This document shows positions 50,994 through 59,311 of a stretch of DNA of 64,000 nt, in pieces; position 1 is the stretch's first letter, and each line of letters starts with the position of its first letter. The DNA comes from CAWDVB01 sp963824105 (GTDB lineage: Bacteria; Actinomycetota; Actinomycetes; Propionibacteriales; Nocardioidaceae): the NCBI GenBank assembly GCA_963824105.1, contig CAWGNN010000011.1, positions 1-64,000 of the forward strand, given 5' to 3'. The position numbers and the translations under genes are program-made. The notes under the pieces are model-generated. The model saw only the letters and a program-made list of their open reading frames with translations. It had not been told where the DNA came from and did not search any database.

Positions 50994-51773
50994 TCAACGC
51001 AGCCGAACAGAGACGGGGTCGAGGTAGAAGATGCCGTGGGAGGCGTCGTAGTGGTCGATCGTCGCCTCGATGACGACGTTGTTGCCCACCCTGACGTAGT
51101 CGCTCCCGTAGTTCCTGAAAGCCTTGCTGTTTGCGATCTGTACCTCGCCGAACTTGAAAGTCGGACCCCAGGAAGACGTCTCGCTGTAGTTGTGCGAGGA
51201 AACCAGGATGTCGAAGATGGTCTTGTAGTTCTCGTGCGGCGCGACGAGGTCGATGCTGCCGTTGAACCTGATCGTCCGCCCCGCATACGTCTTGGCGAAC
51301 TTCCTAACCGCCTTGCCGGTTGAGTTGTGGCTCGAGAGGAGGGCGGCGAGATCTTCGTTGTTCCGCACCGTCAGGACCAGGTTCTGCGGTTCCGCGGTAG
51401 CGGACAGGGTCGGGGTCTCGGAAGGGGGCGGTGATTCGGAGGCTTGGTCGGTCGGTTCCTGGGACGATTCACTCGGCGTGGCGGTGCCGTTGTCGCACGA
51501 ACGGTCCACGACCAGGCGAGGGGTCCCTGCAAGGTTGGTTCCAGCTGCTGGGGATTGCTCGCACACCACCCAGTTCGATTCGACGAGGACTCCGAAGGTG
51601 CCGCCCCCTACGACGTCGACGTCGTTCTTGAAACCCGCGTGCTCGATGTCGCTCTTCGCCACGTCAAGTCTCTCGCCCGTGACGTTCGGCATGACCGTCG
51701 CGGTGGCGGATCCGCCGCATCCGGCAAGAGCGAACAGGAACGCGATTGCGATCACCACACGAAGTCTGCGCAC
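50994..51773 (-). CDS. PASTA-DUF4839 lipoprotein
   Basis: The 259-residue lipoprotein has lipobox LAGC (C19). A PASTA-like domain follows (about 27-93, MPNVTGERLDVAKSDIEHAGF and VCEQSPAAGTNL), then a Ser/Pro/Glu linker (about 97-125) and a DUF4839 domain (about 130-259, RNNEDLAALLSS, YAGRTIRFNGSI, GNNVVIEATIDHYD). It is exposed on the cell surface. The ligand is unknown. Start GTG 51773 with a TAGACT leaderless box. Confidence 0.82.
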   Translation of the reverse strand: MRRLRVVIAIAFLFALAGCGGSATATVMPNVTGERLDVAKSDIEHAGFKNDVDVVGGGTFGVLVESNWVVCEQSPAAGTNLAGTPRLVVDRSCDNGTATPSESSQEPTDQASESPPPSETPTLSATAEPQNLVLTVRNNEDLAALLSSHNSTGKAVRKFAKTYAGRTIRFNGSIDLVAPHENYKTIFDILVSSHNYSETSSWGPTFKFGEVQIANSKAFRNYGSDYVRVGNNVVIEATIDHYDASHGIFYLDPVSVRLR

Positions 51774-51779
51774 CCAACG

Positions 51780-51785
51780 AGTCTA
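51780..51785 (-). promoter_or_regulatory. -10 box, leaderless promoter
   Basis: On the minus strand TAGACT ends six bases before GTG 51773, the same box as at dnaG. Confidence 0.6.
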
Positions 51786-51954
51786 GGAATCGGTCCGCGG
51801 ATCATGCCCGGTCCTAAAGTCCCTGGTGACCGGCCCAATGGCGCGACGAATGAATCACACGATCCTCGCAGCGGGAACTGAGGGGGCGGGACGGATCCTG
51901 GATCATGAAGCAGACTTCGGGGCGTTGGGGGTCGCCCGCTCTTCGGCACGTCGG

Positions 51955-52012
51955 CGCACTACTCGCGGCATGTGCGTGTGGCCGCGTAGCGTCGAACGCT
52001 CAGCGGCACGTC
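51955..52012 (+). repeat. Interspersed repeat, copy 7
   Basis: A diverged front (GCACTACTCGCGGCATGTGCG) is joined to the 25-base hairpin module at 51983-52007. It ends about 20 bases before the start of the lipoprotein gene at 52032, which places the hairpin across the expected -35 region. Confidence 0.85.
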
Positions 52013-52031
52013 CGGATGCGAGGATGGGGCT

Positions 52032-52379
52032 ATGGGAGAGATCGTGCGCCGGGTAGGCAGTGTCCTTGCGCTCGTCGTCCTCTTGTCCCTGTCGGCGTGC
52101 GACTTCTCCACGCCGAGCGCCGACGTGACGATCACGAACGACACGGGCCAACGCATCCGGGTGACGGGCAACTGCGTCGTTGATGACCCCCACGACTTGG
52201 CTCCGGGCGTGACCGACAGCATGCTCTTCTTGGGCGCTGACTGTCGCATCGACAACGGCGACGGCCTCGATGGGGTTCTCGGGTGCATCACCTTGACCGA
52301 GACCCACACCGATCTCACGTTGGCGGACCTGCGCCCGATCTCGGGGGCGGACGACTGCTGGGGAGGAGGAACCCGGTAG
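52032..52379 (+). CDS. Small lipoprotein, unknown function
   Basis: The 115-residue protein has a lipoprotein signal (LSLSAC, C23) and a small beta-rich domain (VTITNDTGQRIRVTGNCVVDD). Four further cysteines could form two disulfides. The domain pattern, a strand with tissue-like NDTG turns, is like small secreted actinobacterial proteins of unknown role. A GAGGAT box ends six bases before the ATG. It is flanked by repeat copies on both sides. Confidence 0.68.
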   Translation: MGEIVRRVGSVLALVVLLSLSACDFSTPSADVTITNDTGQRIRVTGNCVVDDPHDLAPGVTDSMLFLGADCRIDNGDGLDGVLGCITLTETHTDLTLADLRPISGADDCWGGGTR

Positions 52380-52387
52380 ACCCACCC

Positions 52388-52413
52388 TCATCCGGACGTC
52401 CACCCTGCGGCAT
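52388..52413 (+). repeat. Interspersed repeat, partial copy 8
   Basis: TCATCCGGACG and CCACCCTGCGGCAT match the tail module of the copy at 48622-48675 (CCGCCCTGCGGCAT). It begins nine bases after the stop at 52379. Confidence 0.5.
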
Positions 52414-52505
52414 AGAAAGACGTTTAGTGCTTGGGTTCTGGACGTAGGAACGTCCCCCTGATGTGATTTTCGGGCTTGGTGTCCCAGCGCATAAGGAGGA
52501 CGTTC

Positions 52506-53205
52506 ATGTCTAACGGTAGTGGTGTTTCGCGTGGTGACCGGAACCGGAACGCGAAGCTGGCGCGGCTGCGGGAGCTGGTCCCGATCGGGAACGCGATCGT
52601 GGGGATCGACCTGGCCGACACCAAGCAGATGATGGTGGTCACCGATCACGACTCGAAGGTGCTGGCCCGCAAGACGTTCCGGCGCAAGGCGTGGGATCTC
52701 GGTGGTCGGTGCCGCAGCGATCCTGGCCGAGACCGGTGACCCGTCCCGGTTCGCCACTGCCTGAGCGATGGTCAAACACGCCGGTCTCGCCCCACGCCAA
52801 CAGCAGTCGGGCACCGTCACCGGCCGCACCCAGCTGTCCGGACGAGGACGGCCCGGGCTGCGGACCGCGGCCTGGCGGGCAGTCTGGGGAGCACTCAAAG
52901 CCAACCCCGTCTATGCCGCCCGGTTCGAGCACCTGACGACTCGGGAGACCAACAAACTCAAGCCCACCCAGGCCCAGACCGTGATCGCCGCCGCGATCCT
53001 GCGTCAACTCCACGCCGTGATCACCACCCGCCGAGCCTGGGACCCCGACATCGCCACCCGAGGCACCCGAGGCAAGGAGGCCCCACCCATGGCCGCCTGT
53101 CAACGACAGGCGGACCGTCAAGCAGACGGCCGGGGCGAGCCCTCAGCGGCATCGAGGACCACCAGTACCTCCACGCACATCACGGCCAGCCCCCCCGTCG
53201 CCTGA
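52506..53205 (+). pseudogene. Decayed IS110-family transposase
   Basis: The N-terminal part starting at ATG 52506 (AAGGAGGA upstream) reads NAIVGIDLADTKQMMVVTD, an IS110 RuvC-like start different from the element at 49538. After about 65 codons most of the catalytic domain is deleted and the frame shifts. The C-terminal domain follows (MVKHAGLAPRQQQSG, then LRQLHAVITTRRAWDPDIA). A TGA at 52762-52764 interrupts ATARAMVKHAG where CGA (Arg) is expected. It cannot encode an active enzyme. Confidence 0.85.
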
Positions 53206-53459
53206 CCAACCCGATTACACGCTGATGGGCCCAACCCCATTTCCGCTATGCAGGGAAGACGACGAGCAGGGCACCGGCCAAACCCTTGACACAAACCGTC
53301 TTACGCCGATGTGCGTTTGGGCGGTACGGCCCGTATCCGTCCGCCAGGATGCTGGAGCGCACATCGCCGACGTCGGGGCGTTGCCCGGTCCAGGCACCTA
53401 GGTGGTTCCTCCCGCTGGAGCTATGTTCGGAGCAGTCCATTCGGAATCCGGAGGGGGAA
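53206..53459. other. Intergenic stretch after the decayed IS110
   Basis: No gene or structured RNA is recognised. The region may include the right end of the decayed element and the promoter of the next gene. Confidence 0.35.
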
Positions 53460-54020
53460 ATGGCAGACATCGGTTCGCTCGACAAGAAGGCACAGAAGAC
53501 GCTCGCTGGGACGCTGGAGCCATCCGAAGAAGTGCTCGTCACGCAACCCGGAGAGAAGTCGGCCCTGGTCGCCACGAACCGCCGGATTCTCGTCTGCAAG
53601 TGGGGAATGACGAGCGGCGCGGCGTTCGGTAGCCAGGTGAACTCCTGGGACTTGGCCCACGTCACCGGGATTGAATACCGCAAGGGAATGACCACCAAGG
53701 CGATCGTCGTGCAGACAGCTGGTGCTCAAGTCGTGACCAAGTTTGGCCGGATGGACAACGGCCCGACCTCGGTCTGGGAAGCCCCCAACGCCCTCTTCGT
53801 CTCTAGCAAGGATGCTGAGGCTGCGGTCTCAACGCTCCGCCAGATGATCGCCGATCACCACGGCACCGGATCAGGCCCCAGTCCGACCGCATCGTCAGCG
53901 GCCGGACCGGCGGCTGACGATGCTGCTGAAGCCATCCGGAAGTTTGCTGCACTGAGGGACGAGGGCCTGATCACCGAGGACGAGTTCCAGGCCAAGAAGG
54001 GGAGCATCCTCGGTCTGTAG
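53460..54020 (+). CDS. PH-like and SHOCT domain protein
   Basis: The 186-residue protein has an N-terminal bacterial-PH-like barrel (about 1-125, with TLEPSEEVLVTQPGEKSALVATNRRIL) and a Ser/Ala-rich linker. It ends in a SHOCT motif (about 157-186, AIRKFAALRDEGLITEDEF). SHOCT tails often mediate oligomerisation or mark proteins of mobile regions. ATG 53460 with GGAGGGGG upstream is chosen over the much longer open frame from 53286. Confidence 0.85.
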   Translation: MADIGSLDKKAQKTLAGTLEPSEEVLVTQPGEKSALVATNRRILVCKWGMTSGAAFGSQVNSWDLAHVTGIEYRKGMTTKAIVVQTAGAQVVTKFGRMDNGPTSVWEAPNALFVSSKDAEAAVSTLRQMIADHHGTGSGPSPTASSAAGPAADDAAEAIRKFAALRDEGLITEDEFQAKKGSILGL

Positions 54021-54044
54021 CCGCGATCCGCTCAGCCATGAGCG

Positions 54045-54063
54045 TGCGGCCGCGTAACGGCAA
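54045..54063 (+). repeat. Degenerate repeat relic, possible copy 9
   Basis: TGCGGCCGCGTA-ACGGCAAG looks like the hairpin module with its centre deleted (compare GCCGCGTA...ACG...GGCAAG at 1178-1206). It lies about 25 bases after the stop at 54020. Confidence 0.3.
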
Positions 54064-54163
54064 GTGTGTCTGAGAGCAGGCAGAGTCCGTGTGATTCCCC
54101 TGCCCGAACCGGTGCGATGTGGGTAGGTTGTGAGAGGACCAGATTCACCGGTCGGACGGGGGA

Positions 54164-55816
54164 ATGATGGGCAAGCGGGCGCGGCGCCTTGTGGCGCTGG
54201 CACTGATCGCGGCGACCGTGGTGGTGCTCCAGGCAGCACCGGCCGTGGCTAGGCCGGGCGGCTCTATCCGGCTGGTTGGCGCAACGTCCCCCGTGGTCAC
54301 CGGGACCAGGATCACCCTCGCCGGACGCTTCCGTTACGGCGGCAACCGGGTCTACGTCATCCAGCGGGCCGAGCCCGGCACCCACCACTGGAAGATCGTC
54401 AAGGTCACCAAGGCCCGCACCACCAAGCGTGGGTACTACCGGGCCACCGTCCGGGCCCGCTGGGACTTCCGCTACCGGGCCCTGCTGCTCAAGACCAGCA
54501 CCCAGCCCCGCCTGGTCTCGAAGGCCATCCGGGTCGACACCAAGGGCTGGCTCCAGATCTCCGCCAATGGTGGGCACACCTGCGGCATCTGGTACGACCA
54601 GACGCTGTGGTGCTGGGGATACAACGACTACGGCCAGCTCGGCAACCCCACCAACAACGGCTCCTCGTCCGGGACCTGGGTGGACAACACGACCCCGAAC
54701 CCCGTCCCCACGCAGGTCGTCGACAGCACCCAGAACCCCGGAGCCCCGCAGACCTGGAAGAGCGTCTCGGTGGGCACCCTCTACACCTGCGGCATTCGTA
54801 CCGACCAGACGCTCTGGTGCTGGGGGCTCGGCATCGCTGGCCAGCTCGGCACAGGCAGCGCCGACGAGAACCAGGTGCCGCTTCCCACGCCCCTGCTGGT
54901 CGACGACAGCGCCGTGAACACCACCGCGCCGCAGACCTGGACGGCGGTCACGGCGGCCGGAGGGCTGGGTCACACGTGCGGCATCCGCACCGACCAGAGC
55001 CTGTGGTGCTGGGGCGCGAACGTCTACGGCCAGCTCGCCACCACCGCAAGCAGCACCCTGGACTACAGCACCCCCCTTCTCGTCGACGACAGCGCCGTCA
55101 ACACCACCGCACCCCAGACCTGGCAGTCGCTCGCCGGCGGCTTCGCCGACGAGTGCGGCATCCGGAGCAACCAGACCTTGTGGTGCTGGGGCGACAACCA
55201 GTCGGGTGAGCTCGGCAACCCTGCCAACAGCGGCACCACGAACCCGAACTCGACACCTCTCGCGGTCACCGACAGCTCCGGCTACGCGAGTGCCCCACAG
55301 ACCTGGCAGATGGTCTCCTCCGAGAGCATGGGGGTCTTCGCGTGCGGGATCCGCACCGACCAGTCGCTGTGGTGCTGGGGCATCGGCACGGCTGGACAAC
55401 TCGGCCCGTCAAGCACCAGCGACGTGAACGACACACCGCTTCCGGTCAGCGACCGGTACCCCGACCAGTCCTGGCAGTCCGTCTCCGCGGGCCTCGCGCA
55501 CACCTGCGGCATCCGTACCGACCACACTCTGTGGTGCTGGGGCAACAACGACTACGGCCAGCTCGCCAACACGACCAACACCGGATACAAGAACACGACC
55601 CCCAACCCGATCCCCATCAAGGTCACCACCCCCGCCGTGTACCAGACCTGGCTCGCCGTTGACGCGGGAATGGGGCACACCTGCGGCATCCGCAGCGACA
55701 AGGCACTCTGGTGCTGGGGCGACAACAAGTACGGCCAGCTCGGCCGCACCACCACGAGCATGGGCACAGACAACCCGAACCCGAAGCCGTTGCGGGTGCC
55801 CAACCCGACCAACTGA
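54164..55816 (+). CDS. Secreted RCC1-repeat (beta-propeller) protein
   Basis: The 550-residue product has a signal peptide (residues 1-29, cut near AVA-RPG), a beta-rich Ig-like domain (about 35-125), then seven RCC1-type repeats (about 138-545). Each repeat carries the signature TCGIRTDQTLWCWG followed by a YGQLG-like turn, so seven blades are predicted. Each repeat has a Cys pair in CGI and WCWG positions, which could lock the blades by disulfides. It should be extracellular; the ligand is unknown. A TAGGTT box at 54124 and a GGGGGAA site precede it. Confidence 0.88.
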   Translation: MMGKRARRLVALALIAATVVVLQAAPAVARPGGSIRLVGATSPVVTGTRITLAGRFRYGGNRVYVIQRAEPGTHHWKIVKVTKARTTKRGYYRATVRARWDFRYRALLLKTSTQPRLVSKAIRVDTKGWLQISANGGHTCGIWYDQTLWCWGYNDYGQLGNPTNNGSSSGTWVDNTTPNPVPTQVVDSTQNPGAPQTWKSVSVGTLYTCGIRTDQTLWCWGLGIAGQLGTGSADENQVPLPTPLLVDDSAVNTTAPQTWTAVTAAGGLGHTCGIRTDQSLWCWGANVYGQLATTASSTLDYSTPLLVDDSAVNTTAPQTWQSLAGGFADECGIRSNQTLWCWGDNQSGELGNPANSGTTNPNSTPLAVTDSSGYASAPQTWQMVSSESMGVFACGIRTDQSLWCWGIGTAGQLGPSSTSDVNDTPLPVSDRYPDQSWQSVSAGLAHTCGIRTDHTLWCWGNNDYGQLANTTNTGYKNTTPNPIPIKVTTPAVYQTWLAVDAGMGHTCGIRSDKALWCWGDNKYGQLGRTTTSMGTDNPNPKPLRVPNPTN

Positions 55817-55958
55817 GGTTCGCGGGCAGGCTCCGCGCCGTACACGCTCATCGGCTTGTGCGGATACCGGTTTCGACGGGCTCAGCCTCCGGAATTCGGG
55901 CGTTTTCGGATGCCGTCGGTGATCGTTTGGGCCCACCTTTCACACCCATTAGTCCCAC

Positions 55959-56729
55959 TTACAGCTCGCTGACCACCACGTCGAGCACGCCCGGCCTGGG
56001 GCCGGGGACGACCGTCCAACCCAGCCCGGTCAGCAGGTCGGTGAGGTCGGCCGGTGTGGTGGGACGCTCGGGGTTCTCCAACAGGGAGCGCACGAGCCGC
56101 CCCTTGGTTGCTTTGTTGAAGTGGGACACGACCTTGAGTTCGCCGTTGTGCTCGTGCAGCACCCGAGCGGTGACCGTCCGCTCCTTGGTGGCGCCGGTCG
56201 GCTTCCAGAACCCCGCGTATGTCGAGCTGCGTAGGTCCAGGACCAGTCCGTTGCCCGCAGCCTCGGTCAGCGGGCCGGCGAGGTGCTGGGCCCAGTGCCT
56301 CGCCACGGCCCCGATGCCGGGGAGCTTCACGTCCCCGGAGAGCCGGTAGGCGGGGATCCGGTCCGGCGGGCGGACCGCCCCGAAGAGGGCCGACATGATC
56401 ACCACCGAGTGCGCCGCGCGGCGCTTGGCTGGGCTGCTGAGGCCGGGCAGGTCCAGCGCCTCGTAGAGCACCCCGCTGTAGACGTGGTCGGCGCGAGCCG
56501 TGGGCGCCTGGCGAAGAGCCGCGTTGCGGGCCACCGCGTCGATCTGGGTCTTGCCGAGGCCGAGGGTCGTCGCTGCCACGGACGGGTCTCCGTCGCACAG
56601 CCGTACCAGATCGTCGAGCACGGCCCGCCGGCCCTCGTGGAGGTCAGGGAAGGACAGGGCGTTGAGATCCAGGTGGGATCCGCGGGCCGGAGCCGTCTTG
56701 CCTTCGGAGGGCGGCAGCAGGATGAGCAC
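55959..56729 (-). CDS. yaaA: YaaA family protein
   Basis: The 256-residue YaaA/DUF328 protein begins ILLPPSEGKT and has SGVLYEALDL, MSALFGAVRPPDRIPAYRL, DLRSSTYAGFW and the VSHFNKATKGRLVR motif. In Escherichia coli YaaA binds DNA and lowers intracellular iron damage under peroxide stress. All the family motifs are present. Start GTG 56729 with a leaderless TAGGGT box. Confidence 0.9.
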   Translation of the reverse strand: MLILLPPSEGKTAPARGSHLDLNALSFPDLHEGRRAVLDDLVRLCDGDPSVAATTLGLGKTQIDAVARNAALRQAPTARADHVYSGVLYEALDLPGLSSPAKRRAAHSVVIMSALFGAVRPPDRIPAYRLSGDVKLPGIGAVARHWAQHLAGPLTEAAGNGLVLDLRSSTYAGFWKPTGATKERTVTARVLHEHNGELKVVSHFNKATKGRLVRSLLENPERPTTPADLTDLLTGLGWTVVPGPRPGVLDVVVSEL

Positions 56730-56735
56730 CGCCGA

Positions 56736-56741
56736 ACCCTA
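56736..56741 (-). promoter_or_regulatory. -10 box of yaaA, leaderless
   Basis: On the minus strand TAGGGT ends six bases before GTG 56729. Confidence 0.55.
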
Positions 56742-56796
56742 TCGACGGGCGGCTTCGGGTTCCCGACCTGGGATGGCAGTCGTGCCAGGATGAGGT

Positions 56797-57123
56797 GTGG
56801 GCACCACACCGGTGGGGCGGGGGAGTTTGTTGCCGCTGTTGGCGGCAGGCATCGCCGTGGCCATGGTCGCGGTGTACCTGCAGATCATCCGGACCCAAGG
56901 GAACACACCGGCCTGGTGGTTCGTCGCACTGATGCTGGTCGCGGCCGGGTTCTCGGCCTACGGCGCGCTGGGCCGCCGCGACAGACGGACGCCGGCGCTC
57001 ACCATGGCAGCCTTCCTCTTCCTCGGGCTGGGGTTCGTCTCGATCCTGACCATCGGGCTGCCGATACTTCTCGCCGCGGTGCTGGCCGGGATCGGGGCGA
57101 CCTTGGCGACGAGGGGCTCCTAG
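56797..57123 (+). CDS. Small membrane protein, 108 aa
   Basis: The 108-residue protein has four hydrophobic segments: one near residues 10-29, one around 40-58, and two in the C-terminal part after PALTMAAFLFLGLGF. It is an integral membrane protein of no known family. A CAGGAT box lies five bases before the GTG, a slightly short version of the leaderless arrangement. It is divergent from yaaA. Confidence 0.7.
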   Translation: MGTTPVGRGSLLPLLAAGIAVAMVAVYLQIIRTQGNTPAWWFVALMLVAAGFSAYGALGRRDRRTPALTMAAFLFLGLGFVSILTIGLPILLAAVLAGIGATLATRGS

Positions 57124-57286
57124 GCCCGTGCCCCGAACTGCGTCTGCGATCGGGACCTAGGGCCCTCGCCGCACCGTGACGGTGCGCCGCCACCGTCAGG
57201 TTGTGGGGGAGGGCGAGCCGACGGGGAAGATCGGCAACCGGTCCCTCACAGATGGCACGGCAATCCATCAGTGCAAGTCGAGTGAT

Positions 57287-57324
57287 CGAGAAGCGCTCCT
57301 CGGGAGACCGAGGAGCGCTTCTCG
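57287..57324. terminator. Strong 17-base-pair hairpin terminator
   Basis: Arms 57287-57303 and 57308-57324 (left arm CGAGAAGCGCTCCTCGG) pair perfectly around GAGA. It probably insulates the methyltransferase gene from upstream transcription. No T-run follows, as is usual in high-GC bacteria. Confidence 0.75.
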
Positions 57325-57372
57325 GCGTTCTCGTCCGTGCGACCGCTCGCCAGGGGGGCGTCCGGCGCCACT

Positions 57373-57378
57373 TAGGCT
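57373..57378 (+). promoter_or_regulatory. -10 box of methyltransferase gene, leaderless
   Basis: TAGGCT ends six bases before GTG 57385. Confidence 0.6.
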
Positions 57379-57384
57379 GACAGC

Positions 57385-58032
57385 GTGAGCGATGCACCGA
57401 TCCGGCCGACCGACACGGCGGCCCGGAGCGACTACTGGGAGAACATCCACGCCACCAGGGAGATGGACGCAGTCTCCTGGTGGCAGTCCGTGCCCGGCCT
57501 CTCCCTGGGGCTCGTCGACCGGACCGGTGTCGGCTCCGACCAGCCGATCATCGACGTCGGGGCGGGCTCGAGCACCCTCACCGACCACCTGCTCGAGCGC
57601 GGGTTCGCCGACCTGACCGCGGTCGATCTGTCATCGACGGCGCTGCAGCACGTTCGCACCCGGATCGGTGCGGCCGGGGACGCCGTGGTCTTCGAGGTCG
57701 CCGACGTCCTCGAGCTGGACCTCGGACGCCGCTACGCGCTCTGGCACGATCGCGCGGTCTTCCACTTCCTCACCGAGCGGAGGGAGCGGGACGCCTACCG
57801 GGCTTCGTTGGAGCGCGCCATCGAGCCCGACGGCTGGCTCGTGGTCGCGACGTTCGGCCCCGATGGTCCGACCCAGTGCAGCGGTCTGCCCATCGTCCGC
57901 TACAGCCACGAGCAGCTGGCCGCGGAGTTCCCCGGCTTCGATCTGGTCGAGACGATGGGGGAGGACCACTTCACTCCCTCCGGCGGAGCCCAGCAGTTCA
58001 CCGCCGTACTCATGCGGCACAGGTCGCGGTAG
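57385..58032 (+). CDS. Class I SAM-dependent methyltransferase
   Basis: The 215-residue Rossmann-fold methyltransferase has SAM motif I IIDVGAGSSTLTDHLLERG, an acidic residue in LTAVDLSS and LWHDRAVFHFL. The N-terminal YWENIHATREMDAVSWWQ is typical of a group of small methyltransferases related to thiopurine or tellurite-type enzymes. The substrate is unknown. It is preceded by a strong terminator and convergent with the next gene. Confidence 0.85.
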   Translation: MSDAPIRPTDTAARSDYWENIHATREMDAVSWWQSVPGLSLGLVDRTGVGSDQPIIDVGAGSSTLTDHLLERGFADLTAVDLSSTALQHVRTRIGAAGDAVVFEVADVLELDLGRRYALWHDRAVFHFLTERRERDAYRASLERAIEPDGWLVVATFGPDGPTQCSGLPIVRYSHEQLAAEFPGFDLVETMGEDHFTPSGGAQQFTAVLMRHRSR

Positions 58033-58053
58033 CGGCCCGAGCGCTCCCTCGAG

Positions 58054-58296
58054 CTACGACGAGATCTCCGACGCCTTGCTCCGTCCGTAGAGCAGGTAGA
58101 TCAACGGGACCACGCCGGCCGAGTTCGACAACGCGAGCAGCAATCCCCACAGCACCTTCGGCCCACGGATCTCGGCCGCTGGACGCTTCCAGAGGTCCTT
58201 CATGGCGAAGGCCTTGAGCGTTGCGTCGACCGCCGCGCTGATGACGATCGCGGTCTGTGCTGGATGACTCAGGTCCTGCCACCGCTTCTTCACCAC
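58054..58296 (-). CDS. Small membrane protein, phospholipase-D N-domain-like
   Basis: The 80-residue protein has two hydrophobic segments (about 12-30 and 46-68). The second part reads KVLWGLLLALSNSAGVVPLIYLLYGR. It resembles the short membrane domain (PLDc_N) found alone in many actinobacterial proteins. GTG 58296 has the ribosome site GAGGTGAGG. Confidence 0.75.
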   Translation of the reverse strand: MVKKRWQDLSHPAQTAIVISAAVDATLKAFAMKDLWKRPAAEIRGPKVLWGLLLALSNSAGVVPLIYLLYGRSKASEISS

Positions 58297-58541
58297 GTTG
58301 CCTCACCTCATGTCGGTTCCGGGCGCTCACCACCCATTCTGCTCCTGGCGTGGCTGCCGGAACGGTCGGGGACTGGCGCACCGGTGCGATCCGGCTCAAG
58401 CCGGAATGCGGGTCCCGGCCACCTGCGCGGAGGTCGTCAGCCGGAGCTGTCCACCGGGTGTCGTTGAGCTTCGACTCGGCGCTCCGAGACACCTCTCCTG
58501 TGGTGGCGTCTCAGGTCCCGCAGCGGCAGCGGGAGGGGGGA
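58297..58541. other. Divergent intergenic region, no gene seen
   Basis: About 245 bases between the two membrane-protein genes show no supported frame or RNA. Confidence 0.4.
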
Positions 58542-58547
58542 TAGCGT
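58542..58547 (+). promoter_or_regulatory. -10 box of DUF202 operon, leaderless
   Basis: TAGCGT ends six bases before GTG 58554. Confidence 0.6.
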
Positions 58548-58553
58548 GACTCC

Positions 58554-58961
58554 GTGCCAGACAACGAGGTGATGCGGTTCGAGAGCGAGCCGTCGGACCG
58601 GCCGCGGGTTCCGCGCCGGGTCTTCGGCCGGGGAACCGAGCCCGATCCGCTGTACTCGCTCGCCAACGAGCGCACCTATCTGAGCTGGCTGCGACTGGCC
58701 ATCACCTTGATGGCGGCAGCGGTCGCCATCGACCGGCTGTTCGTGGCCCACCCTTGGTTCGGCGACCGGGTGCTGTCTCTCGGGCTGGTGGTGGTGTCTC
58801 TCGCCGCGGGTGCCGTTGGCGTGCATCGCTGGTGGTCCGCCGAGCTTGCCCTCCGCCTGCGCCGGCCCTTGTCCGGCTTCAGCGTCCCACTGCTGTTCAC
58901 CCTGGCCGTGGCCCTGATCGGGTGCGGGGTGGTCGTGCTGATCCTCTTGCCACAGTCATGA
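58554..58961 (+). CDS. DUF202 (YidH-like) membrane protein
   Basis: The 135-residue protein has three helices (about 42-62, 69-90 and 105-130) preceded by LANERTYLSWLRLAITLMA, the signature of the DUF202/YidH family. The function is unknown. The gene overlaps the following one by four bases (ATGA). Confidence 0.85.
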   Translation: MPDNEVMRFESEPSDRPRVPRRVFGRGTEPDPLYSLANERTYLSWLRLAITLMAAAVAIDRLFVAHPWFGDRVLSLGLVVVSLAAGAVGVHRWWSAELALRLRRPLSGFSVPLLFTLAVALIGCGVVVLILLPQS

Positions 58962-59296
58962 CCGAACGCGACACTCCGACTCCGCAGCTGTGGGGCCGAC
59001 AGGAGCCGTTCGAGCGGAACTACTTCCAGCGCATCCTGACCCTCACTGGACTCGGCGTCGTCTTCGCTGTGACTCTGATCCTCCTCGTCGCCGAGAACAT
59101 CTACGCCGTCCTCGGAGTTGCCCTGGTGTATGCGGGGGTGCTGGCTGGCCTCGCCGCACTCTCCCGATCGCGCTACGTCCAAGAGAGCCTTGCGGGATTC
59201 GCGATCACTCAGATCCGCGGCGGGCGCCTCGTCCTGGAATCGGCGGTGGCGCTCGTGCTGTTGGCGGTGCTGGTCATCGTGCTCATCCTGCGTTGA
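58958..59296 (+). CDS. Membrane protein, partner of the DUF202 gene
   Basis: The 112-residue product has three hydrophobic segments: two adjacent ones (about 26-45 and 48-66) and one at the C-terminus (about 90-111). A charged N-terminus contains FERNYFQRILTLTG. It may be a divergent second DUF202-type subunit. Such genes often occur in pairs. Overlap with the upstream gene means co-translation. The ATG at 58958 is used. Confidence 0.7.
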   Translation: MTERDTPTPQLWGRQEPFERNYFQRILTLTGLGVVFAVTLILLVAENIYAVLGVALVYAGVLAGLAALSRSRYVQESLAGFAITQIRGGRLVLESAVALVLLAVLVIVLILR

Positions 59297-59311
59297 GGAG
59301 CACGCCGGCAC

